Shown here one piece after another: positions 45,468 to 53,491 of a stretch of DNA of 64,000 nucleotides. Numbering within the stretch: the stretch's first letter is position 1; each line of letters begins with the position of its first letter. A model generated the notes under the pieces. That model made no database searches. It saw only the letters and a list, made by a program, of their open reading frames with translations, and was not told the origin of the DNA. Source of the DNA: CBFHWY01 sp965659675 (lineage in GTDB: Bacteria; Bacteroidota; Bacteroidia; Flavobacteriales_G; Salibacteraceae); the NCBI GenBank assembly GCA_965659675.1, contig CBFHWY010000002.1, positions 12,136 to 76,135 of the forward strand, written 5' to 3'. Position numbers and translations under genes: made by a program.

Positions 45468-46526
45468 CTACATTTTGTTTGCCAGTTTGTTTTTATTCGC
45501 CAACTGACCGCAAGCGGCATCGATATCCTTGCCTCGACTTCTTCTGACCTTAGCTGTGATTCCTTTATCTTCAAGGTAGGCAGCAAAGCGGTCTACCTTT
45601 TTCTCATCTGCTTTCTCGAATTGGGCATCATCGATCGGATTGTATTCAATGATATTCACCTTGCTGGGGACCTTTCTGCAGAAGTTCACCAATTCTTTTG
45701 CGTCCTCTATAGAGTCGTTAAAATCCTTGAAGATGATGTACTCAAACGTAAGTCTGTTTTTTGTTTTGTCGAAGTAATAGTTGAGTGCCTCAGAGAGGGC
45801 GTCCAATGAGTTGCTCTTATTGATCGGCATGATCTCAGAGCGTTTTTTATCGTTTGCAGCATGTAAGGAGAGCGCAAGGTTGAACTTCACATTATCATCC
45901 CCTAATCTCTTGATCTGTTTGGCGATTCCTGCGGTTGAGACCGTAATGCGTTTTGGAGACATCCCCAAACCTTCTTCTGAGGTGATCTTTTCAACGGAAA
46001 GGAGTAAATTCTTGTAGTTCATGAGAGGTTCTCCCATCCCCATGTATACGATATTACTGAGAGGAACTCCATAATTTTCTCTGGATATGCGATCCACAGC
46101 AACCACCTGATCATAGATCTCGCTAAAATGAAGGTCTCTCAGACGCTTGAGTTTTCCTGTTGCACAGAAAGCACAACTTAAGCTACAACCCACTTGAGAG
46201 GATATACAGGCTGTTTTCCGACTATTGGTAGGAATGAGTACACTTTCGATCACCTTGCCATCGTAGGTGCGCATCGCACATTTAACCGTGCCGTCGTTGC
46301 TCAATTGGGTTTCACCGGTTTGCATAGCGCGGATCTCAAATCGGTCATTTAATCTCTCGCGCAATGATTTGGAAAGGTTGGTCATTTCAGAAAAGTCCTG
46401 TGCCGACTTCTTCCACAGCCATTCCTGGATCTGTTTAGCACGAAAGGCCTTTTCATCCCATGCTTCGAGCTCCTTTTGGACCTTTTCTGGTGCTAATTCC
46501 CTGATATCATCCTTGTTGTGATCCAT
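45468..46526 (-). CDS. rlmN: dual-specificity rRNA/tRNA A2503 methyltransferase RlmN
   Basis: 352 residues from the ATG at 46526; a GTG at 46544 would add six. It is a radical-SAM enzyme that makes 2-methyladenosine in 23S rRNA and some tRNAs. The iron-sulphur motif CSLSCAFCATGKLKRL is clear, with GMGEPLMNYKNLL, LALSLHAAND and the C-terminal RRSRGKDIDAACGQL, whose Cys carries the methyl group. TACCTTTG lies 5 bp before the ATG. It follows ispD. Confidence 0.95.
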   Translation of the reverse strand: MDHNKDDIRELAPEKVQKELEAWDEKAFRAKQIQEWLWKKSAQDFSEMTNLSKSLRERLNDRFEIRAMQTGETQLSNDGTVKCAMRTYDGKVIESVLIPTNSRKTACISSQVGCSLSCAFCATGKLKRLRDLHFSEIYDQVVAVDRISRENYGVPLSNIVYMGMGEPLMNYKNLLLSVEKITSEEGLGMSPKRITVSTAGIAKQIKRLGDDNVKFNLALSLHAANDKKRSEIMPINKSNSLDALSEALNYYFDKTKNRLTFEYIIFKDFNDSIEDAKELVNFCRKVPSKVNIIEYNPIDDAQFEKADEKKVDRFAAYLEDKGITAKVRRSRGKDIDAACGQLANKNKLANKM

Positions 46527-46531
46527 TGCGG

Positions 46532-46539
46532 CAAAGGTA
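46532..46539 (-). promoter_or_regulatory. -7 element TACCTTTG, 5 bp before rlmN ATG
   Basis: A perfect TANNTTTG match on the minus strand, followed by CCGCA and the ATG at 46526. It lies just after the ispD stop. Confidence 0.5.
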
Positions 46540-46543
46540 GTCA

Positions 46544-47215
46544 CTAAAAGCCCGAATTCACCAATACTTCTGCGATCATAAGATCATAGGGGGTGGTTAT
46601 CTTGATATTTTCTTCATTTCCATCCACACAGTGCACCTCAAAGCCAGCAGATTCAGCCACTGTAGCATCATCCGTGAATTGATCTGTATAGCTTTGTTTA
46701 AAGGACTCTTCTAAAACTTCAGCTCTGAAGCATTGAGGAGTTTGCACGGCAACTATGCTCGACCGGTCGAGGGCTTTAGAGTGCTTGCCTTTGATCTCTC
46801 GGAGGGAAGACTTCATTGGGTAAACGGGAACGACTGCCTCGTGTTCTTCCAGTGCAGAAAAGCAGAACTCAAGAGTACGCTTGCTAACCAACGGCCTTAC
46901 TGCATCGTGAATGCCTATGTGTTTTGCCTTTTTGATCTGGCTCAAACCATTTTGGACCGAATGAAAACGGGTTTTTCCTCCAGTACAAGTTTGGATGTTT
47001 TGTTCTGCCAGGAATTTTGATTGAATCCCTTTCCAACGTGATTCATCACTGGACGGTATCACAAGTACAAGTTCCACTTCAGGGTCAAACTCCAGAAATT
47101 TTTTGATGGTGCGCACGATGATCGGTTCACCGCAAAGGTCCAAATACTGTTTGGGTAGAGAAGTACCCATCCTGCTGCCAGATCCCCCGGCTACGATTAC
47201 CACGCCTCTGTTCAT
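46544..47215 (-). CDS. ispD: 2-C-methyl-D-erythritol 4-phosphate cytidylyltransferase
   Basis: 223 residues. It activates MEP with CTP in the non-mevalonate isoprenoid pathway. The nucleotide loop is VIVAGGSGSRMGTSLPKQYL; other segments are HIGIHDAVRPLVS, AVQTPQCFRAEVLEESF, FTDDATVAESAGF and GNEENIKITTPYDLMIAE. The start overlaps the stop of the coiled-coil gene by one base. The polyprenyl synthase two genes downstream uses its pathway product. Confidence 0.95.
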   Translation of the reverse strand: MNRGVVIVAGGSGSRMGTSLPKQYLDLCGEPIIVRTIKKFLEFDPEVELVLVIPSSDESRWKGIQSKFLAEQNIQTCTGGKTRFHSVQNGLSQIKKAKHIGIHDAVRPLVSKRTLEFCFSALEEHEAVVPVYPMKSSLREIKGKHSKALDRSSIVAVQTPQCFRAEVLEESFKQSYTDQFTDDATVAESAGFEVHCVDGNEENIKITTPYDLMIAEVLVNSGF

Positions 47216-48144
47216 CAGGATTTATTTTTTTGATGCTTTTTCAGATCTTTTTCAGCGTCTTTAAGCTTGTCGCGGATGCGATCGCGTTGTTTTCGAAGAG
47301 ATTTTTGTCGACTCCGAGCATCATTTGGCGTGACTTTCCCTTTTCTGATTTTCTTGTCCAATCTGCGTTGATCTTTTTCAACTCCTTCCAGCTGGTCTCT
47401 GTACTTATCTACCTTCTTTTCGTACTTCTTGAGTTGCTTTTTCCATTTGTCCAGTTCTTTCTGAGCCTCCTCTTTCTCTTCTTGCTTTTCTTCTTTCTCC
47501 TCCTCCTTTTTCTCTTCCTTATCTTCTTGCTTTTCGTTGTATTCTTCCCGGAGTTTTTCTTTTTGTTTGATCTCCGCCTGTTCTTTGTTATAGGCTCTTT
47601 CTCTTTCCTTAAAGACATTATCTGCCCTTTCCCCAACTCTTTTATTTGCGAGATTTCCGGCGATCAGCATCACGTTGATCGGAGCCAGCTTAATGGAGCC
47701 TGAGAGTTTTTCTTTTTCAACTGATTTGATTCGATTAAGGTATTTGTCATACATGAGAAATTCCGTGGCAAAATCCGCTCTCAGTTTGGCGTTGCCTTCT
47801 TGAGCTTCGTCAATGCGCTGCTGCTCAGATAAACTAAGCTCTTCAAGTTCGAGCTCGTAGTTGTAATCGACATCCAACTCTTTCAGGTAAATGATGTAGC
47901 GTTTGTATTCACTGGGAGGAATGACCAAACTGATCTCAAGGTCTGGATTTGTTTCCAACTTCAGTTTCATGATGCCTTTCTCATCACTGGTGAGCTCTGA
48001 GACCTTTTCCTTCTTCAGCCATATTTCAGCTTTTAACCCAGATACTGGTTCTCCAGCATGAGTCAGCTCCAGGTGGAGGTTGAAAGGTTGAGCGCATAAG
48101 CCAGAGACCATGATCAGGTTCAAAAGGATAGTCAATAACTTCAT
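47215..48144 (-). CDS. secreted protein with Ig-like domain and long charged coiled coil
   Basis: 309 residues. MKLLTILLNLIMVSGLCAQ is a signal peptide. Residues 20-105 look like a carboxypeptidase-regulatory/Cna-B-type domain (HLELTHAGEPVSGLKAEIWL). From about 170 the sequence is almost only Lys, Glu, Arg, Gln and Asp (KEEKQEEKEEAQKELDKWKK), a long coiled coil or single alpha helix in the periplasm. Function unknown. TAGCTTTG lies 4 bp before the ATG. A plus-strand frame over the same bases is its complement and is not coding. Confidence 0.8.
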   Translation of the reverse strand: MKLLTILLNLIMVSGLCAQPFNLHLELTHAGEPVSGLKAEIWLKKEKVSELTSDEKGIMKLKLETNPDLEISLVIPPSEYKRYIIYLKELDVDYNYELELEELSLSEQQRIDEAQEGNAKLRADFATEFLMYDKYLNRIKSVEKEKLSGSIKLAPINVMLIAGNLANKRVGERADNVFKERERAYNKEQAEIKQKEKLREEYNEKQEDKEEKKEEEKEEKQEEKEEAQKELDKWKKQLKKYEKKVDKYRDQLEGVEKDQRRLDKKIRKGKVTPNDARSRQKSLRKQRDRIRDKLKDAEKDLKKHQKNKS

Positions 48145-48148
48145 ACTA

Positions 48149-48156
48149 CAAAGCTA
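48149..48156 (-). promoter_or_regulatory. -7 element TAGCTTTG, 4 bp before ATG
   Basis: On the minus strand TAGCTTTG, then TAGT, then the ATG at 48144. Same octamer and gap as at 8872, 28477 and 33320. Confidence 0.6.
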
Positions 48157-48196
48157 TGATTTCTGCATGCTGTTTCGCGCGTCAAGGCTAAGAGAA

Positions 48197-48204
48197 TATA
48201 TTTG
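48197..48204 (+). promoter_or_regulatory. -7 element TATATTTG upstream of kbl
   Basis: A perfect TANNTTTG match 18 bp before the ATG at 48223. The TTG at 48202 lies inside it and so is not the start. Confidence 0.5.
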
Positions 48205-48222
48205 CAGGAAGAAGACAATGTT

Positions 48223-49413
48223 ATGTACGGATCGATCAAAGAAACACTTCAAAAGGAATTAAAGGAAATAGACGAAGCAGGTCTGTTTAAAAGAGAAAGG
48301 GTGATCACCTCTGAGCAAGGGGCAGAGATCAGTGTTGAGGGCGGAAAGAAGGTTCTGAACTTCTGTTCAAACAACTACCTCGGCTTATCATCCCACCCAA
48401 AAGTGAAAGAAGCTGCGAAGGCAGCGATCGACAGCCATGGTTTTGGGATGTCGTCTGTGAGATTCATCTGTGGTACACAGGATATTCACAAGGAGCTTGA
48501 GCAGAAGATCGCAGATTTCCACGAAACAGAAGACACCATTCTATATGCAGCCGCATTTGATGCAAATGGTGGAGTATTTGAACCTCTTTTAGGTCCGGAA
48601 GACGCGATCATTAGCGATGCTTTGAATCACGCCTCAATTATTGATGGAGTGCGACTGTGTAAAGCGCAGCGTTTCAGATATGCCAACAATGACATGGCCG
48701 ATCTGGAGGAAAAGTTAAAGGAAGCCGAAGGTGCAAGGTTCAAGATCATCGTAACCGATGGCGTATTCTCGATGGACGGATATGTTGCTCAATTGGATAA
48801 GATCTGCGACCTGGCCGATAAATATGATGCAATGGTGATGATCGATGAATGCCACTCTACTGGATTCATTGGATCCACGGGAAGAGGAAGTATGGAGTTG
48901 AGAAATGTGATGGGTCGTATTGATATCATCACGGGCACTCTGGGTAAAGCCCTTGGAGGTGCCATGGGCGGATTCACCACCGGAAAAAAAGAGATCATAG
49001 AGATCTTACGTCAACGTTCCAGACCTTACTTGTTCAGTAATAGTTTGGCGCCTTCTATCGTTGGGGCAAGCATTGCTGTTTTTGATCTTCTGAGCGAGAC
49101 CACTGAGCTTCGCGATAAGCTGGAATGGAATGTGAATTACTTTAAAGAAGGCATTAAAAGTGCTGGGTTTGACATCAAGGATGGTGAAAGTGCGATCGTA
49201 CCGATCATGCTTTATGATGCTAAACTTTCTCAGGACTTTGCCGATCGCTTGTTGGAAGAGGGTGTTTACGTGATCGGATTCTTCTATCCAGTTGTGCCTA
49301 AAGAGCAGGCCAGGATAAGGGTTCAGCTATCTGCAGCACACTCAAAGGAGCAGCTCGATAAGGCTATAGCAGCCTTCAAAAAAGTGGGAAAAGAGCTTGA
49401 CGTGATCAGCTAG
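48223..49413 (+). CDS. kbl: glycine C-acetyltransferase (2-amino-3-ketobutyrate CoA ligase)
   Basis: 396 residues from the ATG at 48223. A PLP enzyme of the alpha-oxoamine synthase family that splits 2-amino-3-oxobutyrate with CoA into glycine and acetyl-CoA in threonine breakdown. Motifs are NFCSNNYLGLSSHPKV, FGMSSVRFICGTQDIHKELE, DALNHASIIDGVRL, MVMIDECHSTGF and the PLP lysine in GTLGKALGGAMGGF. It is a single-gene unit. Confidence 0.93.
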   Translation: MYGSIKETLQKELKEIDEAGLFKRERVITSEQGAEISVEGGKKVLNFCSNNYLGLSSHPKVKEAAKAAIDSHGFGMSSVRFICGTQDIHKELEQKIADFHETEDTILYAAAFDANGGVFEPLLGPEDAIISDALNHASIIDGVRLCKAQRFRYANNDMADLEEKLKEAEGARFKIIVTDGVFSMDGYVAQLDKICDLADKYDAMVMIDECHSTGFIGSTGRGSMELRNVMGRIDIITGTLGKALGGAMGGFTTGKKEIIEILRQRSRPYLFSNSLAPSIVGASIAVFDLLSETTELRDKLEWNVNYFKEGIKSAGFDIKDGESAIVPIMLYDAKLSQDFADRLLEEGVYVIGFFYPVVPKEQARIRVQLSAAHSKEQLDKAIAAFKKVGKELDVIS

Positions 49414-49447
49414 TCTGAGTCCTGTCGATTTTTTTCACTTTTTCCTA

Positions 49448-49478
49448 TTGGCTTTTAGTCAAATAAGTTATATCTTCG
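49448..49478 (+). promoter_or_regulatory. promoter of rplM-rpsI: TTG, 20 bp, TATCTTCG
   Basis: TTG at 49448-49450 and TATCTTCG at 49471-49478 (one mismatch to TANNTTTG) with a 20-bp spacer, the best -33/-7 pair in the window. It gives a leader of about 50 nt. Confidence 0.65.
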
Positions 49479-49531
49479 CAGCCCCTTTTTTAGGGCTGTT
49501 TCGATTGATAATCAGCTAAAAGCTAGAAAAA
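49479..49531 (+). promoter_or_regulatory. rplM leader with hairpin
   Basis: CAGCCC-CTTTTTTA-GGGCTG at 49479-49498 is a perfect 6-bp stem at the 5' end of the predicted mRNA, 33 nt before the TTG start. Ribosomal-protein leaders for L13 are known as autoregulatory in some bacteria; this may be such a site. No alignment was made. Confidence 0.4.
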
Positions 49532-49987
49532 TTGAATAATACAAGTTACAAAACAGTATCTCAAAGGAAAGAAGACGTTCAGAAGAACTGGGTTCTTGTT
49601 GACGCTTCAGATGAGATTTTAGGACGCCTTGCGTCGAAAGTTGCCTTCATTCTAAGAGGCAAGCACAAGGCAAGTTTCACTCCACATATTGATGGTGGCG
49701 ATCATGTTGTGGTCATTAATGCCGACAAGGTGAAGCTTAGCGGTTTGAAAGCCGAACAGAAGAAATACATTCACCACACAGGCTATCCTGGGGGTCAGAG
49801 AGAAACAAGTTTCGAAGACCAGATGAAAAAGGATTCTACCAAGGTGATCGAAAAAGCGGTGAAGGGAATGCTTCCAAGAAACACGCTCGGAAGAGAGATC
49901 TTTAGAAGTCTTCACGTATATGCCGGTGCTGAGCACAAGCACGAAGGTCAGAACCCCAAAGCCATCAAACTAAACGATATTAAATAA
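49532..49987 (+). CDS. rplM: 50S ribosomal protein L13
   Basis: 151 residues started at a TTG (49532), the only start that keeps the conserved N-terminus (MNNTSYKTVSQRK, WVLVDASDEILGRLASKVA). FTPHIDGGDHVVVINADKVK, HHTGYPGG and MLPRNTLGREIFRSLHVYAG are diagnostic. It is an early assembly protein of the large subunit. rpsI follows after 3 bp. A TTG start on such a highly expressed gene is unusual. Confidence 0.96.
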   Translation: MNNTSYKTVSQRKEDVQKNWVLVDASDEILGRLASKVAFILRGKHKASFTPHIDGGDHVVVINADKVKLSGLKAEQKKYIHHTGYPGGQRETSFEDQMKKDSTKVIEKAVKGMLPRNTLGREIFRSLHVYAGAEHKHEGQNPKAIKLNDIK

Positions 49988-49990
49988 GTT

Positions 49991-50377
49991 ATGGAAGGAG
50001 TAAACGCTTTAGGAAGAAGAAAGAACGCGATCGCTCGTGTGAATCTTCAAAAAGGCAAAGGAAAGATTGTGATCAACAATCGCGAACTTAAAGAGTACTT
50101 TACAAACGAAGTGCTTTACGATGCGGTAACAAAGCCTTTCCAGCTTACCGACACAGAAAAGAAATACGACGTGCGCGTGCTTGTAAGAGGCGGTGGAATC
50201 AGCGGTCAGGCCGGAGCCATCAGTCTTGGTATCTCAAGAGCACTCGTAAAGATCGATGAAGAGAATAAACCTGCTCTCAAAGCAGAGGGATTGATGACTC
50301 GTGATCCAAGAATGGTGGAAAGAAAGAAGCCAGGTCAGAAGAAAGCGAGAAAGAAATTCCAGTTCAGCAAGCGTTAA
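49991..50377 (+). CDS. rpsI: 30S ribosomal protein S9
   Basis: 128 residues. GRRKNAIARVNLQKGKGKIV, VRGGGISGQAGAISLGISRAL, LMTRDPRMVERKKPGQKKAR and the basic tail ending FQFSKR, whose last residues reach the ribosomal P site. Co-transcribed with rplM. Confidence 0.97.
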   Translation: MEGVNALGRRKNAIARVNLQKGKGKIVINNRELKEYFTNEVLYDAVTKPFQLTDTEKKYDVRVLVRGGGISGQAGAISLGISRALVKIDEENKPALKAEGLMTRDPRMVERKKPGQKKARKKFQFSKR

Positions 50378-50403
50378 TCAGCTGATTTGTTTAGTATCCA
50401 AAC

Positions 50404-50437
50404 TTCCGGGACGCGTGAAATTCACAACTACCCGGGG
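50404..50437 (+). promoter_or_regulatory. nested stem-loop in rpsB leader
   Basis: CCGGG (50406-50410) pairs with CCCGG (50431-50435), extended by TT opposite GG. Inside it GTGAA-A-TTCAC (50415-50425) forms a second stem. The element ends 38 bp before rpsB and could be an autoregulatory S2 site or a partial terminator after rpsI. Confidence 0.45.
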
Positions 50438-50475
50438 GTTGCTTAATTCCAGGAAAGTAAACTCAATATAAATCA

Positions 50476-51264
50476 ATGTCAAGAACAAATTACAAAGAAC
50501 TATTAGAAGCAGGTGTACACTTTGGACACCTCAAAAGAAAGTGGGATCCAGCTATGGCTCCATATATCTTCATGGAGAAGAATGGGATCCACATTATCGA
50601 CCTTCACAAAACGCAAGCAAAACTTGAAGAGGCTGCAAATGCACTGAAGCAAGTTGCTGCGAGTGGAAAGAAGGTACTTTTTGTCGCTACAAAAAAGCAG
50701 GCAAGAGATATCATCGTTGAGCGCGTTGAGAAGCTGAACATGCCCTACATTACTGAAAGATGGACAGGTGGTATGTTGACCAACTTCGTAACGATCCGTA
50801 AAGCCATTCGCAAAATGGATTCGATCGATAAGTTGTTGGAGAATGAAGAGGCAGATAACCTGAATAAAAAGGAAAGACTCTTCCTTTCTCGTCAGCGCGA
50901 GAAACTCAATAAGAACCTTGGTTCGATCAAGGACCTAACTCGTCTTCCAGCTGCGATCTTCATCGTAGATTGTAAGAAAGAGAACATCGCCGTTGCTGAA
51001 GCTAAAAAGCTGAACATCCCGATCTTTGCAATGGTTGATACGAACACTAACCCAACACATATCGATTTTCCTATTCCATCAAATGATGATGCTGCGAAAT
51101 CAATCGATAAGGTATTGGAGGTGATCACTGAGGCGATTCGCGAAGGACTTGAAGAAAGAAGTCAGATAAAAGCGAAGAAATCTGAAGCTAAGGATAAGAA
51201 AGCCGAAAGCAAAGAGGAGAAGAAAGCTGAAGCTCCAAAAGAGGTCAGCGAAGAAGCCAAATAA
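50476..51264 (+). CDS. rpsB: 30S ribosomal protein S2
   Basis: 262 residues. YKELLEAGVHFGHLKRKWDP, YIFMEKNGIHIIDLHKT, VLFVATKKQARDIIVERVE and ERWTGGMLTNFVTIRKAI are hallmark segments. A Lys/Glu/Ala-rich tail (from about 235) is usual for the phylum. tsf follows, the conserved order. Confidence 0.97.
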   Translation: MSRTNYKELLEAGVHFGHLKRKWDPAMAPYIFMEKNGIHIIDLHKTQAKLEEAANALKQVAASGKKVLFVATKKQARDIIVERVEKLNMPYITERWTGGMLTNFVTIRKAIRKMDSIDKLLENEEADNLNKKERLFLSRQREKLNKNLGSIKDLTRLPAAIFIVDCKKENIAVAEAKKLNIPIFAMVDTNTNPTHIDFPIPSNDDAAKSIDKVLEVITEAIREGLEERSQIKAKKSEAKDKKAESKEEKKAEAPKEVSEEAK

Positions 51265-51293
51265 TTTCTAGAATCATTTAATACTCATTTATT

Positions 51294-52121
51294 ATGGGAA
51301 AGATTACTGCTGCGGATGTGAATAAACTTCGCAAGCAAACCGGCTCAGGTATGATGGACTGTAAAAAAGCCCTTGTAGAAGCCGATGGGGATTTCGAAAA
51401 AGCAATTGAGATCCTCCGTAAAAAAGGACAGAAAGTAGCAGCTAAAAGAGGCGACCGCGAGGCTGCTGAAGGTTATGTTGTTGCTAAAACCAATGACGAT
51501 AAGAGTCAGGGTGTAGTGCTCATCCTTAACTGCGAAACTGATTTCGTGGCTAAGAACGACGATTTCGTGAAGTTCGCAAACGATATTGCTGATACTGCAT
51601 TGGCTAATCAGGCCAAAAATGTAGACGAATTGCTTAGCATGAGCCTTAATGGTAATGGAAGCATCCAGGAAAAGATCACTGAGCAGATCGGTAAGATCGG
51701 GGAAAAACTAGAGGTTTCAGAATATGCCTTTATCGAAGCATCTGATGTGATCGCTTACAATCACCCGGGTAACAAAACAGCGTCTTTGGTTGGCTTGTCT
51801 ATCGAGGGTAAATCGGATACTGGAAGAGACATTGCTATGCAGATCGCAGCGATGAATCCAGTAGCTATCGATGAAGATGGTGTTCCACAGGATGTGATCC
51901 AGAAAGAGATCGAGATCGGTAAAGAACAAGCCATTCAAGAAGGTAAACCCGAAGAACTTGCTGAGAAGATCGCTAAAGGTAAACTCAACAAATTCTATAA
52001 AGAATCAACATTGATGAACCAGGAGTTCATCAAGGAGAGCAAAAAGTCAGTTGCTCAATATCTGAAAGAGGTTGACCCCGATTTGAAGGTCACCGAATTC
52101 AAACGAATTTCGATTCAGTAA
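51294..52121 (+). CDS. tsf: elongation factor Ts
   Basis: 275 residues. It exchanges GDP for GTP on EF-Tu. The N-terminal KLRKQTGSGMMDCKKALVEA, LRKKGQKVAAKRGDREAAEG and the core NCETDFVAKNDDFVKFA are diagnostic; VAQYLKEVDPDLKVTEFKRI closes the protein. A strong terminator follows. Confidence 0.97.
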   Translation: MGKITAADVNKLRKQTGSGMMDCKKALVEADGDFEKAIEILRKKGQKVAAKRGDREAAEGYVVAKTNDDKSQGVVLILNCETDFVAKNDDFVKFANDIADTALANQAKNVDELLSMSLNGNGSIQEKITEQIGKIGEKLEVSEYAFIEASDVIAYNHPGNKTASLVGLSIEGKSDTGRDIAMQIAAMNPVAIDEDGVPQDVIQKEIEIGKEQAIQEGKPEELAEKIAKGKLNKFYKESTLMNQEFIKESKKSVAQYLKEVDPDLKVTEFKRISIQ

Positions 52122-52124
52122 ACG

Positions 52125-52160
52125 AAAAAGAGAGGATTTTTAAAATTCTCTCTTTTTTTT
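52125..52160 (+). terminator. Rho-independent terminator after tsf
   Basis: AAAGAGAG...CTCTCTTT forms the stem with an AT-rich apex, followed by a run of T at 52151-52160. It separates rpsB-tsf from pyrH. Confidence 0.85.
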
Positions 52161-52176
52161 GTCTAAACTTTCGCCC

Positions 52177-52887
52177 ATGAAATACAAAAGAGTCTTACTT
52201 AAATTAAGTGGAGAAGCCCTGATGGGCTCAAAGAATTTTGGAATCGACCACGATCGCCTCGAAGATTACGCTAGTGATATCAAGAAGGTCGTTGAAATGG
52301 GTGTGGAGCTGGCTATCGTCATAGGAGGTGGAAATATCTTCCGCGGAATTCAGGCTACCAATGGTGGAATGGACCGTGTACAGGGCGATTACATGGGTAT
52401 GTTGGCAACCATGATCAACAGTATGGCCCTACAATCGGCTTTAGAGGAGGTTGGTCTGGATACCCGACTGCAGTCGGCGATCAAAATGGAACAGATCGCA
52501 GAACCTTTTATTCGAAGACGCGCAGTAAGGCACCTTGAAAAAGGACGGATCGTGATCTTTGGGGCCGGTACAGGAAACCCATACTTTACGACAGACACGG
52601 CGGCTTCATTAAGAGCGATCGAGATCGAAGCTGACGTGATCCTTAAAGGTACCCGAGTAGATGGGATCTACACTGCCGACCCAGAAAAGGACGCCAGCGC
52701 TACAAAATTCAATACCATTTCATTTGATGAGGTTTACGAAAAGGGATTGAATGTGATGGATATGACGGCTTTCACCCTGTGCAACGAAAACAAACTTCCG
52801 ATCATTGTATTTGACATGAATAATGAAGGCAATCTTCAAAAGGTCATCGCTGGAGAAGAAGTTGGAACACTGGTCGACATAGCCTAA
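52177..52887 (+). CDS. pyrH: UMP kinase
   Basis: 236 residues from the ATG at 52177; the TTG at 52159 lies in the tsf terminator. It phosphorylates UMP in pyrimidine synthesis. KRVLLKLSGEALMG, IVIGGGNIFRG, GTGNPYFTTDTAASLRA and VDGIYTADPEKDASA are family motifs. frr follows after 33 bp, as in most bacteria. Confidence 0.97.
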   Translation: MKYKRVLLKLSGEALMGSKNFGIDHDRLEDYASDIKKVVEMGVELAIVIGGGNIFRGIQATNGGMDRVQGDYMGMLATMINSMALQSALEEVGLDTRLQSAIKMEQIAEPFIRRRAVRHLEKGRIVIFGAGTGNPYFTTDTAASLRAIEIEADVILKGTRVDGIYTADPEKDASATKFNTISFDEVYEKGLNVMDMTAFTLCNENKLPIIVFDMNNEGNLQKVIAGEEVGTLVDIA

Positions 52888-52920
52888 GGTTTTGTAAATT
52901 GCGGCTGAAACTGAGCTAAG

Positions 52921-53484
52921 ATGGAAGAAGAATTGAATATGCTGTTCTCGCTCACAGAGGACTCTATGAAAGAATCAATACAGCACCTGGAAAAGGAGCT
53001 GCTTAAAATTAGAGCTGGTAAAGCAAATCCAGCCATGCTTGAAGGGATCAATGTGGAGTACTATGGCACTATGACCCCTTTAAATCAGGTTTCGAATGTG
53101 AACACCCCAGACGGGAGAACACTATCTATTCAGCCCTGGGAAAAACAACTACTTGAAGAGATCGAGAGAGCCATCATCAATTCAAATCTGGGCTTAAATC
53201 CTCAGAACAATGGTGAATTGATCATGATCAACCTTCCGGCACTCACTGAAGAAAGAAGGGCTCAACTGGTCAAGCTTGCACGATCTGAAGGAGAAACGGC
53301 CAAAGTGAGTATTCGTAACGCCAGAAAGGATGCGAACGATAGTTTGAAAAAACTTCAGAAAGATGGATTGTCTGAAGATCAGGCGAAGAATTCAGAAGAA
53401 GAGGTTCAAAAACTTACCGACAGCTACTCCAAGAAAGTTGACGAACTGATCGATCACAAGGAGAAAGATATCATGACGGTCTAA
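52921..53484 (+). CDS. frr: ribosome recycling factor
   Basis: 187 residues. It splits post-termination ribosomes with EF-G. LEKELLKIRAGKANPAMLEG, PLNQVSNVNTPDGRTLSIQP, LPALTEERRAQLVKLAR and VSIRNARKDANDSLKKLQKD are conserved. A GT2 gene starts 7 bp downstream. Confidence 0.97.
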   Translation: MEEELNMLFSLTEDSMKESIQHLEKELLKIRAGKANPAMLEGINVEYYGTMTPLNQVSNVNTPDGRTLSIQPWEKQLLEEIERAIINSNLGLNPQNNGELIMINLPALTEERRAQLVKLARSEGETAKVSIRNARKDANDSLKKLQKDGLSEDQAKNSEEEVQKLTDSYSKKVDELIDHKEKDIMTV

Positions 53485-53491
53485 GACTGCA

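Noticed and set aside
47230..47703. 157-residue plus-strand frame rich in Phe and Leu
   Set aside because: It is the complement of the charged coiled-coil gene on the minus strand; Lys/Glu codons read backwards give Phe/Leu.
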